A stretch of DNA of 64,000 nucleotides from Cranoglanis bouderius. Its lineage: Eukaryota > Chordata > Actinopteri > Siluriformes > Cranoglanididae. The stretch lies in NCBI GenBank assembly GCA_023630585.1, contig CM042548.1:11908527-11972526 (forward strand). Direction: 5' to 3'. Below, one piece after another: positions 11,710 to 22,880 of this stretch (position 1 is its first letter; each line of letters opens with the position of its first letter). Both the position numbers and the translations under genes were made by a program. The notes below the pieces were generated by a model that worked only from the letters and a program-made list of their open reading frames with translations, ran no database searches and was not told the DNA's origin.

Positions 11710-12066
11710 ACACTTCCACAAACATTGTGAAGATCAGACTTTGTTAGATCCCTGGTTCTTTAAATAAAAAAATGGTGTTCACTCACACCAGACTGTCGTC
11801 CCATTGACAACACCTGACTCTAATTTCACTTTCAAATTAACTGCTAATCATAGAGGTTCACATACTTTTGCCACTCACAGACATATACAGAAATATTGGA
11901 TAATCCAATAAATAATAAATAAATGACCAAATATACTTTTTTGTCTCATTTGTTTAATTGGTTTCTCGTTGTCTACTTTTAGGACTTGTGTGAAAATCTG
12001 ATGATGTTATATTTATGCAGAAATATAGAAAATTCTAAAGGGTTCAAAAACTTTTAAAAACCACTG

Positions 12067-13190
12067 CATGCTGCATTATACCAATTAGTCTTTAAGCCTG
12101 GAGATGAAGAAGGGGAAGTATGAGGTGGGAATGGGGAAAGAAGGACACATAGAGACATTAAATTCACATTACTAACAGGCCCTTTTCTGTGTAGAGTTAT
12201 CTCTACAAGTATTGGCACCCTATCCATCCAACCCTAGAATATTGGCATTCTATTTATCTAACTCTGCAAGTATTGGCACCCTATCTATCTGTCTCTCTTT
12301 CTTTCTTAAAATTGCACATTACCTTCAGATTTCAAACTGATAACTATTTTAAACTTTCAGAACTTTACCTATCTAATCATAATAATTCTTCTTCTTCTTC
12401 TTCTTCTTCTTCTTCTTCTTCTGGACAAAATGCGAACTTCAGCGTGTAACTTCTCACGCACTGTTTGTGCTACGGACATGAATGAGGGCTCAAATCGACA
12501 GGCTTATTGAGGAGCGATCTGACTTATAAGCGATCTGACTTATGATGTTCAAACTGCTGACAAAAAATTGCACGTTTTTGGCCAATAGAGAATGAATGGG
12601 GAACAAAACACAGGTGTCGCAGCTCAGACGTCGTTTGGCTGACATGCTTGTATCACACATCCTCTCATACATCTTAGGGAGTAGACCTGGCATGTACACA
12701 TCGTATTTCGTAATTTTCTCTGGAAATGTCTGGAAAATGGCTTTATTCCGGCCCCATAGACAATAATGAGAAATTCTTGACCCCCCCCCCGTAACTCACA
12801 CCGCCAGTGCTGTAGACATGAATAATATGTCCAATTGTTTGGCTTGGTCCAGAGAATCAGGAAATACTATTTGGGAATGGATCCCATGTGCATGTCACAT
12901 GGAATTTCCCATCAGAATTCCCAATACACACTAATGTAAAAAATTGAGTCTAATAGGCAAACAAAGACACTGTTTTAGATTTACTATCTCCATAGGAAAT
13001 ATTCGGTACCTAACTAGTCCTGCACTGTTTTACTTCGAGTCACGGATCATACCTCAAATAGCTCAGAATTTTCTGGAGATGCGATTTCTTTCCTCACCAT
13101 TCCCACGTTTGTGTCATGTGAAATTCCTGATGAAATATCCTACATACACACTCATTGAGAAACCAGTAGCAGGAAACAAGTGGCCATAAA
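12067..13190. other. Intron sequence with short repeats
   Basis: The phrase TATTGGCACCCTAT recurs at about 12210-12230 and 12270-12290, in a small diverged tandem array. A TTC trinucleotide microsatellite lies at 12386-12422. From about 12423 comes a moderately GC-rich stretch with an imperfect repeat of GATCTGACTTATAAGC near 12515-12545, resembling a dispersed element I cannot name. No coding gene supported. Confidence 0.5.
12386..12422. repeat. TTC trinucleotide microsatellite
   Basis: About twelve uninterrupted TTC units. Simple-sequence repeat. Confidence 0.95.
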
Positions 13191-13194
13191 CTAA

Positions 13195-13570
13195 TCACGA
13201 AACTACTGCAGCCATGTCATACATAAAACGATTGGCTCATTGAGGAGAATTGCATTATGGGGGATGACAATACCCTCAACTCAGTGTGCAGAAATGCATT
13301 ATGGGTATTTTAGTGGTCACCTGCATGTTCACCCCCCAAAGAAGTCACAAAACTACCTCAACTTAGACATGTGACAAATCAAAACACTCAGCTCAATGAG
13401 GAGAACTGCATTATGGGTATTCTAGTGATGTCACGTGACGTCACATGCACGATAACCCTCACAATAAGTGGAATCACAAAACTACCTCAACATAGACATG
13501 TGACATTTCAAAACACTCAGCTCAATTATAAGAGTTTCATTATGGGTATCCCAGTGATGCTGCATCCAAG
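13195..13570. repeat. Three diverged tandem units of about 120-155 bp
   Basis: The phrases CACAAAACTACCTCAAC, AGACATGTGACA, AAACACTCAGCTCAAT and CATTATGGGTAT recur in the same order starting near 13345 and 13471, and in weaker form near 13195. Each unit ends near a GTGATG or GTGGTC phrase. A short old tandem array, or repeated blocks of a larger unnamed element. An open frame at 13371-13658 crosses units and is probably not a gene. Confidence 0.75.
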
Positions 13571-14699
13571 TGATGGGTCACGTGTGCAGCTGCATGTAGG
13601 TGTTGAATTTGTACGGGCAAGCACAATACACATTTTATTCAGAAAATGTAAAATCTAGTTTGAATTGCTCTTGTATAAAATTTCACAGAGAGTATACTCT
13701 TGCTCTTTTCTAGGTATAGCAAACATTTTTTATTGACCTTCTGGATCTTCTCTCTGCTCTTCTTCAGTGGAAATTTTCTCCAAAAATAATGCTGTTGAAT
13801 GATCAAATCTGATCTGTCAGAATGTGTTAATTAATTTTTACAGCAGCTCTATCCACTTCAGAACATCTTCAGAACATAATTATGTATGACATGGAGAAAG
13901 AAATAGCGACTGCCAAGGAGAATTTAAAAAACTACGCTAAGAACTAAGCTTATGTGAAGCTTTCATTCTCTATCTTGGAGTATTCATAGATGTTCAAGGA
14001 AAGCCATTAGTGTCAGGGTTTAACTGCAATTATCTCTTTATTAAACTATATTAAGATATTAATAATCTGCAAGCTTAGACACAATTTGGGCAATTAAAAT
14101 TACTTTTTGTTTTATGAAAATTCATCCCCAGAATGTAATCTTTTGGCATAATTAACATTTGCACCACATGCTCAAATTAGATATTTTCTCTCCCTTACTG
14201 GCTTGTTACATAAAGCTATACATTTTTTGTCCCATGTTTCTGGTGTTAAATGAAATGTCATATCCTAATGACCTGTCTGCCAGTCCTCCAAAGAGTGAAA
14301 ACTGCACCCAAGAAAATGAAAGTGCATGCTCAAGTGACTCTCCACTTTCCTGCTCTCTTTCCCTTTCCACCATTCTTTTCAGGACCTGCATCAAATGGCA
14401 AGTGAGCATAAGTACATTAGTTGACCTTCACAGTCATCTGTTGCTTGCCTGTCACTTGAACTGTGTGTGATGAAGTCAAAAGATAGTCTATCTAGCCATC
14501 CACCCATCAATCCATTGTATATATCTATCCTATGTAGGTACCATACATCCAAAAGGACTTCACCAGGCACCAGGCAATGGGGGGCACCAAATGATTAAGA
14601 TAACAGCTAGACCTTTAAAATTGTCATATTTTCTATGTATATTATTTACTGGAAGCGATGCAAAGGGATCCAAAATTAACAGTTAATACAATATATCTA

Positions 14700-14704
<5 letters not shown>
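13571..14704. other. Intron sequence, no recognised feature
   Basis: AT-rich non-coding DNA. Overlapping ORFs of about 70-100 codons at 14159-14470 and 14206-14409 lie on opposite strands and show no family motif. Confidence 0.5.

Positions 14705-14778
<74 letters not shown>
14705..14778. repeat. TA dinucleotide microsatellite
   Basis: About 37 TA units without interruption. Confidence 0.97.
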
Positions 14779-14784
<6 letters not shown>

Positions 14785-14930
14785 ATATGTCTGTATCTGG
14801 AGTCTAATCTTACCATAAACCCCTGTTTTTTGACCATGTTTATGCTTCACAATTTGGATTTGTCTGCCTGCCTGCCTTTCTTAATAAATGCTCTTAAATG
14901 CACTTGCATTTGTCTCAGCCTCTACGTCGT

Positions 14931-15935
14931 GACATTCTACTGTCTAGGTGCCATATAACAGTGCAATTACCTTGAAACTGACCCATATCATACCTTCTCC
15001 GTGATTTGTTAAAACACTCATATTCAAGCGTATAATCAATCTCATACTTTGAGGGGGTTTCCCTCTTTTTTAGGTCTACTGGTACATCCAGGCGCTGGCA
15101 CCATTGTCCCCATCGTGATGAATTATTAATTCCTTTGGTAGTCTGGGCTACCTAGGAAGGATAAGCATTCAACAGGGCAATATGGTCTGACATTTGGATG
15201 CAAATGGCAAAAGTCCTTATTAAACTCAACACATTGTCTGTAGTCATACTGACTGGGTACTACCACGAACCTTTTTAAAGGTTACGGCGTACATATCAGG
15301 CAGCTACTCATTTGTGACTTTTTTGCTGTATACAATGCCCACTTGTACTACTGATTATCTCATGCTATCTCTAGTAGTTTCTCTTTTTCTTTTACTCTAG
15401 TGACCCTTTTTCTCAATTTTACCCTTCACTTATTTAGTGTTTGTCTAGCAGGAGCTGGTTTAATGTGGTTATGGGGCTGGTAATTTGAAAAAAACATAAG
15501 CCATAGTTTTTGCCCAATTAATTGTCTCATTTAACTCTTGTTTAGTGATTGTTCATTTAGTGCTGTTCTGGGAACCAGTCAAGGGCTGCGAAATCAAGCA
15601 TGGAAACGTCGGCCTGGAATTGATAACCACTTGGGCCTGGGTCAGTGGGAAGGTCTTCAAAAGGTGGATTACCACCATGCTCAGCACCAGGATCTTCTTC
15701 TCCCTCTCCCTCCTATTGTGGTATTGGAAACAATTCATCCCCCTCCTCCAAGTAGATGGGGGGTGGTTTGTCTCTTTCTCCTTCAGCAGGTGTAGCAGGC
15801 TCATCAGAACCACCCTCAGCAACAGAATCACCCTCTCTCTCCCTCTGTTGGGATGGCACAGGCTCACCGCATTCTCCGTCATTGCCTGAGTCTGCCATTG
15901 GTTCTCTTTTTCCTTCATCTAAGCCCTCTTCTATG
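14931..15935 (-). pseudogene. Env-like region of the provirus
   Basis: Downstream of the integrase C-terminus in proviral order. It begins with an acidic, proline-rich tract (for example the 61-codon frame at 15713-15898) and continues toward 14931 in broken frames, where a short open stretch contains cysteines and an N-C-T glycosylation-type site. No transmembrane subunit or fusion peptide can be seen, so the 3' part is lost or unrecognisable. Assignment rests on position and composition. Non-functional. Confidence 0.5.
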
Positions 15936-15940
15936 TCTTC

Positions 15941-16192
15941 CTAACTTTCTTCTGAGATATCTGCTGCTTTACCTCCCTCCTCTTCAACTACTTGATCTTC
16001 CTGTCTTCTAGGTCTCAATTTAGGTACTCTAGTGCAATGGTTCAAATGATACCAAGTGGTGCTACCTTCTACCTGTACTGCTGTTGGAGTTGCTGTTACC
16101 ACCTTGTATGGTCTTTCCCTTCTAGGCTCATTCCACTTCCTTCTGAACACCTTTAGATACACCTGTTCTCCAGGAGCCACTGGACAAGGAGC
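15941..16192 (-). pseudogene. Provirus integrase C-terminal domain fragment
   Basis: Encodes the C-terminal integrase region: APGEQVYLKVFRRKW, then an EPRRE-RPYKVV stretch and a TPTAVQVEG strand, resembling the small SH3-like DNA-binding domain of gammaretroviral integrases. It is cut at 16193 by the DIRS element. The upstream part of the same gene resumes beyond 22456 in a compatible phase, with no target duplication. Dead fragment. Confidence 0.8.
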
Positions 16193-16298
16193 GTCTCGGG
16201 TTACTTGACTGTAACCCTTCTTCCCTGAAAAAGCGGGAACGAGATGCTGTGCATCAAATGCTAATGAGAACATTCTTTGTTCAACCGGTTGCGAAGTA
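16193..16298. repeat. DIRS left inverted terminal repeat (first part)
   Basis: Outer end GTCTCGGGTTACTTGACTG, followed by a stretch with CCCTGAAAAAGCGGGAACGA and the block ending ACCGGTTGCGAAG. It is interrupted at TA 16297-16298 by a Tc1 and resumes at 17840 with TGTATGTCAAACACGCCAAG. Confidence 0.87.
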
Positions 16299-17837
16299 CA
16301 GCCATGGCCAAAAGTTTTGAGAATGACACAAATATTAATTTTTACAAAGTCTGCTGCCTCAGTTTTTATGATGGCAATTTGCATATACTCCAGAATGTTA
16401 TGAAGAGTGATCAGATGAATTGAAATTAATTTCAAAGTCCCTCTTTGCCATGAAAATGAACTTAATCCCAAAAAAACATGTCCACTGCATTTCAGCCCTT
16501 CCACAAAAGGACCAGCTGACATCATGTCAGTGATTCTCTTGTTAACACAGGTGAGAGTGTTAACGAGGACAAGGCTGGAGATCACTCTGTCATGCTGATT
16601 GAGTTAGAATAACAGACTGGAAGCTTTAAAAGGAGGCTGGTGCTTGAAATTATTGTTCTTCCTCTGTTAACTATGGTTACCTGCAAGGAAACACGTGCAG
16701 CCATCATTGCTTTGCACAAAAAGGGATTCACAGGCAAGGATATTGCTGCTAGTAAGATTGCACCTAAATCAACCATTTATTGGATCATCAAGACCTTCAA
16801 GGAGAGAGGTTCAACTGTTGTGAAGAAGGCTTCAGGGCACCCAAGAAAGTCCAGCAAGTGCCAGGACCCTCTCCTAAAGTTGATTCAGCTGCGGGATCGG
16901 GGCACCACCAGTGCAGAGCTTGCTCAGGAATGGCAGCAGGCAGGTGTGAGTGTGTCTGCACGCACAGTAAGGCGAAGACTTTTGGAGGATGGCCTGGTGT
17001 CAAGAAGGGCAGCAAAGAAGCCACTTCTCTCCAGGAAAAACATCAGGGACACACTGCTATTCTGCAAAAAGTACAGGGATTGGACTGCTGAGGACTGGGG
17101 TAATGTCATTTTCTCTGATGAATCCCTTTTTGCTTGTCCGGAGAAGAAAAGGTGAGTGCTACCATCAGTCCTGTGTCATGCCAACAGTAAAGCATCCTGA
17201 GACCACTCGTGTGGGGTTGCTTCTCAGCCAAGGGAGTGGGCTCACTCACAATTTTGCCTAAGAACACAGCCATGAATAAAGAATGGTACAAAAACATCCT
17301 CAGAGAGCAACTTCTCCCAACCATTCAAGAACAGTTTGGTGACGAACAATGCCTTTTCCAGGATGATGGGGCACCTTGCCACAAGGCAAAAGTGATAATG
17401 AAGTGGCTTGGGGAACAAAACATTGACATTATGGGTCCATGGCCAGGAAATTCCCCAGATCTTAATCCCATTGAGAATTTGTGGTCAATCCTCAAGAGGC
17501 GGGTGGACAAACAAAAACCCACAAACTCTGACAAATTCCAAGTATTGATTATGCAAGAATGGGCTGCCATCAGTCAGGATGTGGCCCAGAAGTTGATTGA
17601 CAGCATGCCAGGGTGAATTGCAGAGGTCTTGAAAAAGAAGAGTCAACACTGCAAATATTGACTCTTTGCATAAACTTCATGTAATTGTCAATAAAAGCCA
17701 TTGACACTTATGAAATGCTTGTGTTTATACTTCAGTAACAGTTAGTAACATCTGACAAAAAGATCTAAAAACAATGAAGCAGAAGAATTTGTGAAAATTA
17801 ATATTTGTGTCATTCTCAAAACTTTTGGCCACGGATG
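16299..17837 (+). mobile_element. Tc1-like transposon, family D, inside the DIRS terminal repeat
   Basis: Element of 1539 bp. The left end reads CAGCCATGGCCAAAAGTTTT and the right end, read inward, CATCCGTGGCCAAAAGTTTT; these are inverted repeats sharing GAGAATGACACAAATATTAA. TA dinucleotides at 16297-16298 and 17838-17839 flank it. The DIRS sequence reads through on both sides, confirmed by the second DIRS copy at 61722. One transposase pseudogene is on the plus strand. Confidence 0.95.
16673..17616 (+). pseudogene. Tc1-like transposase (family D, DD35E spacing), frameshifted
   Basis: The likely start is the ATG at 16673 (MVTCKETRAAIIALHKKG). The N-terminal part has the helix-turn-helix with VVKKASGHPRKSSK as the GRPR-like linker. 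The first catalytic aspartate is in VIFSDESLF just before a frameshift near 17140. A second open stretch from 17209 carries WGCFSAKGVGSL, the second aspartate in CLFQDDGAPCH and the glutamate in [12 protein letters not shown] count 35 residues between the second D and the E, against 34 in the other Tc1 families here. The frame changes between 17155 and 17209, so no full-length protein can be made. Length otherwise fits about 315-340 residues. Confidence 0.9.
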
Positions 17838-17994
17838 TATGTATGTCAAACACGCCAAGAATTTGGTCTAAATAACCTCGGTGAGTTACGTCATTGATAA
17901 CGTGTACCTGCAGGTTATAAATATATTCGAAACAGGCATACCTTCTGGTTACACTTTGTCTGAGAGACGCCAGACACGTCTGCAGTGCGGCATT

Positions 17995-18110
17995 GAGGTG
18001 CAGCATCTCGTTCCCGCTTTTTCAGGGAACAGGGTTACAGTCAAATAACCCAAGACGTTCCCTATCAAAAGCTACTCTTGATGCTGTGCATCAAACGCTA
18101 ATGGGAACAA
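17995..18110. repeat. DIRS internal complementary region
   Basis: The first half (about 17999-18052) is complementary to the left outer end at 16193-16250. The second half, starting GTTCCCTATCAAAAGCTACT at about 18056, is complementary to the right outer end at 22400-22456. The join reads AAGAC/GTTCCC. This structure is expected for DIRS elements, where it templates restoration of ends from a circular intermediate. Confidence 0.87.
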
Positions 18111-19463
18111 GAATACCAACGCCACCGCACTGGAAGTATCTGAGCCCCCTAGGTTGTATAGTGTGTGCGCACAAACATTGAAGAAGGTCTCAGACATGCC
18201 TAAGGGATGGTGACTCAAGGACATGTGAGACCGGAGTAGCATGGACATCCAAACTATAGAATCTGACAAATGTGTGCAGAGAGGACCAACCTGCCGCATC
18301 ACACACTTGCTGGAGGGGGACACCTTTTGCCAAAGGCATAGAAGATGCAACCCCCCTGGTTGAATGAGCCCTAACACCTAGCGGTGAAGCTTGACCATAT
18401 GCCTCGTAGGCTAGGGCAATGGCATCCCTCACCCAATGAGACACCATTTGCTTAGTGGCAGCCACCCCCCTATTGTGCCCCCCATAGCATATGAAGAGCT
18501 GCTCCAACTTACGCCACTGGCTGGTGCGGTGGACATAAATCTGAAGAGCACATACTGGACACAGTAAGTGAAGTCTTTCCTGCTCTGTAGTTGTGAAAGG
18601 CGGAGGACAGAAGGCTTCAAGAACGACCGGATGCATGGTCGAGAATGGAACTTTAGGGAGGTAATTAGGGTGAGGATGCAAGATAGCTTTGACCAGCCCA
18701 GGGGAAAGTCTAGACAGGACCGCACGACTGACAGAGCCTGCAAATCCCCAATTCTCTTCAAAGAAGTAAGAGCCATTAGAAAAACCATCTTTAGGGTCAG
18801 AGACCTAACAGGTGCTGACTCTAGTGGTTCGAAAGGGGTACCGAACAGACCCTCGAGCACTACAGCTAAATCCCACAAAGGGGCTGTAGCTCTCATGGAT
18901 GGTCTCAACCACTTGGCTCCATGAATGAAGCGAGCGACTAGAGGATGCTTTCCCACAGAAACCCCATCAATCAGAGCATGGCAAGCCGAAATGGTGGCCA
19001 CATAGACTCTGAGAGTACCAGGACATGTGCCTGAGGATAATTTCCCTTGCAGGAACTCCAGCACTGAAACCACTTGGCAGTGAACTGGGTCTACGTTGTG
19101 CGCCATACACCAGTTTTCAAAAATGTGCCATTTGAAGGCATAACTTCTTCTAGTGGAGGGGGTCCTGGCACTTAGAATGGGCTCTACTATGTCAGCAGGG
19201 AACCCAGCATCCCTAAGTTGGTCCCCCTCAGGGGCCAGATGTGAGGGTTCCAGAGCTCGGGCTGGGGATGAAATATTGTCCCCTGTGCCTGAGATAGGAG
19301 ATCTTTCCTGACTGGAATCACCCATGGCGAGCCGTCGAGGAGAGATATTAGATCCGAGAACCATACTCTGGTCAACGAATGGGGCGCTATCAGTAAGAGG
19401 CAAAACCCCTGTTGATGGACCTTGGCCAGGACTCCCGGGAGCAGAGTGATCGGGGAAATGCAT
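18072..19463 (-). pseudogene. DIRS tyrosine recombinase, frameshifted
   Basis: Integrase of the phage lambda-type tyrosine recombinase family, used by DIRS instead of a DDE integrase. The first part (18429-19463) contains ARTPSTRRSYAFKWHIFENW, typical of the N-terminal SAM-like domain, and LTSLKRIGDLQAL with the first catalytic arginine. The second part (18190-18681, another frame) holds RAHSTRGVASS with the H-x-x-R catalytic box and FVRFYSLDVH with the nucleophilic tyrosine about 36 residues after the histidine. The frameshift near 18600-18680 separates the halves. It overlaps the RNase H end upstream. Domain order supports DIRS rather than Ngaro. Confidence 0.88.
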
Positions 19464-21210
19464 AAAGACTCCATCTGGGCCATGTATGAACCATGGTGTC
19501 CAGACCCAGAGGAGCTGGAGGAGTCAGAGAGAAGTAGAGGGGACATTGTGCCGTCTCCTGTGAAGCAAAGAGGTCCACCTCTGCTTTGTAAAATCTTCCC
19601 CAGATTTGACTGACCACTTTGGGGTGGAGTTTCCATTCCCCAAGTGTCACAGCCTGTCTGGACAGCAAGTCTGCTCCCACATTCATATACCCAGGGATGT
19701 AAATCGCCTTGAGGGACAGGAAGTTGTCCTGTGCCCACAGCAGGACCTGTTGCGCTAGCCTGTTCAGGCGGTGTGAACACACTCTGCCCTGGTGATTTAT
19801 GTAAGAGACTACCGCCGTATTGTCCACCCGCACAAGGACATGGTAGCCTCTTAACTGCTGGAGGAAATATTTCAGGGCCCGAAATAGAGCCATCATTTCT
19901 AGGCAATTGATGTGCCAGTCGAGAAGATGACCTCTCCAGATCCCTTGGGCTGGACGGCCATCCAAGGCCGCGCCCCAACCCATGAGGGAAGCGTCTGTCG
20001 TTAGCGTCTTGCGACGACAACACGGACCTAGAGTGGGACCCAAAGTCAGAAACTGGGTTCTGAACCACATAGAAAGGGTACGAAGCCCCTGGCGCATGAC
20101 CCTTATTGCCTCTGGGGATTGGCCCTTGGATGAAATCCCCTGGCTCTGAGCCACAACTGAAACAATCTCATGTGCAGGAGACCCAAGGGTATCACCATGG
20201 ATGCAGCTGCCATGAGACCTAAAAGCTTCTGAAAGAAGTAAACCGTAATTCTCTGGCCTAGCTTGATATTCTTTAGGGCATTTACAATGGATTCAACGCA
20301 CGTAGGAGAAAGCTGTGCCTGCATCGTGATCAAATCTCATACAACCCCCAAATACGTTGCCCTCTGAGCAGGAGAGAGAATGCTTTTCTTGGCTTTGAGT
20401 CTCAACCCCAGAGATTCGAGATGAGCTAGGACGACATCCCGATGTCGAAGCGCCAGCTCTTGAGACTGAGCCAGAATCAACCAGTCGTCTATGTAATGTA
20501 AAATGCAGATGCCCTGGAGTCGCTGAGGAGCCAGTGCTGCATCCATGAATTTCATGTATGTGCGAGGTGACAAAGCTAGGCCGAATGGAAGAACCTGATA
20601 CTGGTAAGCTTCACCCCCGAAAGCGATCCTCAGGAACTTCCTGTGTTGTGGCAAGATTTCTGTATGAAAATATGCGTCCTTGAGATCAATTGTGACGAAC
20701 CAGTCCCCTGGCTGGATCTGAGACACAATCATCTTGATCATCAAGCTCTTGAACTTGTATGTTCTGAGGTAGCGGTTCAACGCATGAAGATCTAAAATTG
20801 GACGCAACCCCCCCATCTTTCTTGGGAACCAAAAAATACCGGCTGTTATAGCCTGACTCTCTGTCTGGTAGGGGAACACGTTCTATGGCCCCTTTGTCCA
20901 GCAGAGCTTGCAAGTCCTGTGTCAAAAAATGGGCTCGTTTTGGTTCCATGGAAGTGGAGACCACGCCGTTGAAACGCGGAGGCCGATATGCAAACTGAAT
21001 CCTGTAGCCTTTCTCTACAGTCCTTTCTACCCATGGAGAGATACTTGGCAGTAGCTTCCACGTTGCAAGTTTCTCTGAGAGGGGCACTAGTTTTGACACT
21101 TCTCTTAGATGGGGAGGTGTTAGGTGTCTGGTGTCCTGAAGCATGGCAGGAGGTAACCGAACACCTAACGTTTGGCTGGAGGGTGCCAGGAAGGAGCGTC
21201 TACTTCCCAT
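19390..21210 (-). pseudogene. DIRS reverse transcriptase / RNase H, frameshifted
   Basis: Three overlapping frames. 20686-21210: RT N-terminal region with YRIQFAYRPPRFNGV and LLDKGAIERVP. 20337-20879: RT fingers and palm with LRPILDLHALNR, FVTIDLKDAYFH, FRT-like LPFGLALSPR and the catalytic HYIDDWLIL. 19390-20154: RNase H with LTTDASLMGWGAAL, the NCLEMMAL glutamate and VRVDNTAVVSYIN, then EVDLFAS and CPLYFS, a segment that in DIRS elements has been described as a methyltransferase-like domain (my recollection). Frameshifts lie near 20850 and 20150-20340. The element copies RNA into DNA. This copy is dead. Confidence 0.92.
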
Positions 21211-21580
21211 TGGAACTTCTCACGCTTCTCCCCGGAGGGGCACACCCCCACGGTCCTGAGGACTTGACCCTCAGGACTTCTTCCCGTCCTCAGGTCCGGC
21301 CATTTACTGGGCTACTGATGTCGGCGAGCCGCTCCCCAGTCCCTATGAGGGGGCAAACGGCTCACCACACTCTGCTTCTGCTACTCTCGCCGCAGAGAGA
21401 CTGGATTGTGTCGGGGTTGGGTGGCTGACAGCCCTGATGCCTGAGCACAGCAGTGAAGAAACTCATCAAATTTTTGAAGAGTGATGGTTTTTTTTTTCCT
21501 TTGTCGAGGTCGGGATTTGAACTCTGGTCTCGAGCGTGAAGAGAAAGCGTGCAAAAGGTGTGCCACAGAATGGGCAAACA

Positions 21581-22323
21581 TTAAAAAAAGAAAAACGCCT
21601 CCTCACTAATACTCCCTCCCGTGCTCAGGTCCTTCAGCAGGTCAGCCTGGTACGCCTGTAGAACCACCATGGTGTGCAGGACAGCACCAGCCTGACCCGC
21701 TGCTTGAAATGCCTTCCCCACCAACGACAATGTTACCCTGCAAGGCTTGGTGGGGAGGATAGGCTTCTTAAGTGACGACGCACTCCCAGGGGAGAGATAG
21801 CCCGCGAGCGTCTCCCCAACCTGAGGCATCGTCACATACCCATGTGCCTTAGCACCCACGATAGTCGAATAGATCGACATCAAAGATACGCGGGGAGTAA
21901 GGCTTACTCCATGAGCGAGATAACTCCTATGGAGGTCTGGGAAAAAAAAGGGGAGAGATTGATATTTGGATCTCTCGCCTTGGCCACCCGACAGAAATCT
22001 GTCGTCTAATTTGGAGTGCCTGGGGTTCTCTTGCTCCTGTGACCAGTCTAACTTAAGCCTGGCCACCGCGTTATTCACTACCTCGAGTAGCTCCCCAAAC
22101 GCCTTGTCGTCTCGCGAGGAGCGCTCAGAGGTGGCGCTTTCTCGCAGTGCTCGCACTCAGCGTTCTCAAGAGCAGCAATAGCATGCTCTTCCCTGAGGCA
22201 CTCCAAACAAAAATCGTGCGGATCATCATCCGGAATAATACAATACAACACACACACACACACACACACCTGAAGGTATGCCTGTTTCACATCTATTTTT
22301 AACTTGCAGGTGCATGTTATCAA
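21581..22323 (-). pseudogene. DIRS gag-like ORF, broken
   Basis: Two overlapping frames. 22078-22323 contains a cysteine/histidine cluster FCLECLREEHAI with AECEHCEKA, like the N-terminal zinc-finger-like region of DIRS gag. 21581-22156 continues with KPILPTKPCRVTLSLVGKAF and GQAGAVLHTMVVLQAYQA, strongly similar to the frame in the second DIRS copy at 62087-62833. An (AC)n run at about 22246-22270 lies at the 5' end. Function: probable RNA-binding structural protein of the retrotransposon. Confidence 0.75.
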
Positions 22324-22329
22324 TGATGT

Positions 22330-22456
22330 AACTCACCGAGGATATTTAGGCCAAATTCTTGGTGTGTTTGACACACATACTTTGCAACCGGTCGAACAAA
22401 GAATGTTCTCATTAGCATTTGATGCACAGCATCGAGAGTAGCTTTTGATAGGGAAC
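22330..22456. repeat. DIRS right inverted terminal repeat
   Basis: Reads AACTCACCGAGGATATTTAG inward and ends TAGCTTTTGATAGGGAAC at 22456. It is the inverted counterpart of the left repeat and matches the right end of the second copy ending at 63207. Confidence 0.85.
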
Positions 22457-22877
22457 TTCTTTTTCCTCTCTTCGTCCTCTGCTTTGTTCGTGTGAATAGA
22501 AAGCTTCATATATAGCAGTTACTTGTTGCAAATATGCTCTCAGTTCCATTTGCAACTGCTCCAGAGGTGGTCCTTCATAAGGACCTCTCTTATTTGGCAC
22601 AGGCATATGTCGACTCATGTTAGACGCATAATTCTGTTAGCATGCATGCAATAACTCATCAGCACAAGAGGTAGAGCATCTACCCAATTGAGTTTAGTGT
22701 CAGTACAAATCTTGTTAATCTTAGTCTTAAGGGTACCATTCACCCTTTCCACCATCCCTTGTGACTGAGGGTGATAAACACATCCCAGTCTCTGCTTTAC
22801 CATGCTTTACATGGTTTTTACTGTTCTTTGAACAAACACCGATCCATTATCAGAGCTAATCTGAGACTGTATGCCAA
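22457..22877 (-). pseudogene. Provirus integrase catalytic-core fragment
   Basis: Encodes part of the retroviral integrase core. A stretch with ISSDNGSVF carries the second catalytic aspartate and, 3' of it, [15 protein letters not shown] carries the catalytic glutamate, followed by [14 protein letters not shown] second frame (22412-22618) continues with RHMPVPNKRGPYEGPP and a charged segment. It is cut at 22456 by DIRS and at about 22877 by the gypsy element. In-frame stops show decay. The zinc-finger and first aspartate regions are not present. Confidence 0.82.
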
Positions 22878-22880
22878 ATC

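Larger units (their letters stand above)
8863..12066 (-). mobile_element. Tc1-like transposon, family C, split by a solo LTR
   Basis: The left end CAGTGGTGCTTGAAAGTTTG at 8863 (TA at 8861-8862) and the right end AACTTTTAAAAACCACTG at 12066 are inverted repeats. The inner parts of both TIRs share TTTGTCTCATTTGTTTAA and TTATGCAGAAATATAGAAAA-type blocks, giving TIRs of roughly 200 bp. The right TA target has decayed to CA. Transposase remnants run on the minus strand. The element is split at 9760-11447 by an unrelated insertion with its own target duplication. Without it the element is about 1.5 kb. Confidence 0.88.
16193..22456 (-). mobile_element. DIRS-type tyrosine-recombinase retrotransposon
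   Basis: Inverted terminal repeats (left 16193-16298 plus 17838 onward, right about 22330-22456) share GCATCAAATGCTAATGAGAA and ACCGGTTGC-type blocks. Near 17995-18110 an internal complementary region matches the two outer ends joined together, the hallmark of DIRS elements that replicate through a circle. Minus-strand coding order is gag-like, RT, RNase H and tyrosine recombinase. It has no target duplication and sits inside the provirus integrase gene. Excluding the nested Tc1 (16299-17837) it is about 4.7 kb. All ORFs carry frameshifts, so this copy is inactive. Confidence 0.92.

Noticed and set aside
14159..14470. 103-codon ORF with cysteines
   Set aside because: Overlaps an opposite-strand ORF; no recognisable motif.
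15538..15944. Plus-strand ORFs of 62-114 codons opposite the env-like region
   Set aside because: Antisense shadows of the acidic/proline-rich minus-strand provirus frame.
18568..18924. 118-codon plus-strand ORF
   Set aside because: Shadow of the DIRS tyrosine recombinase on the other strand.
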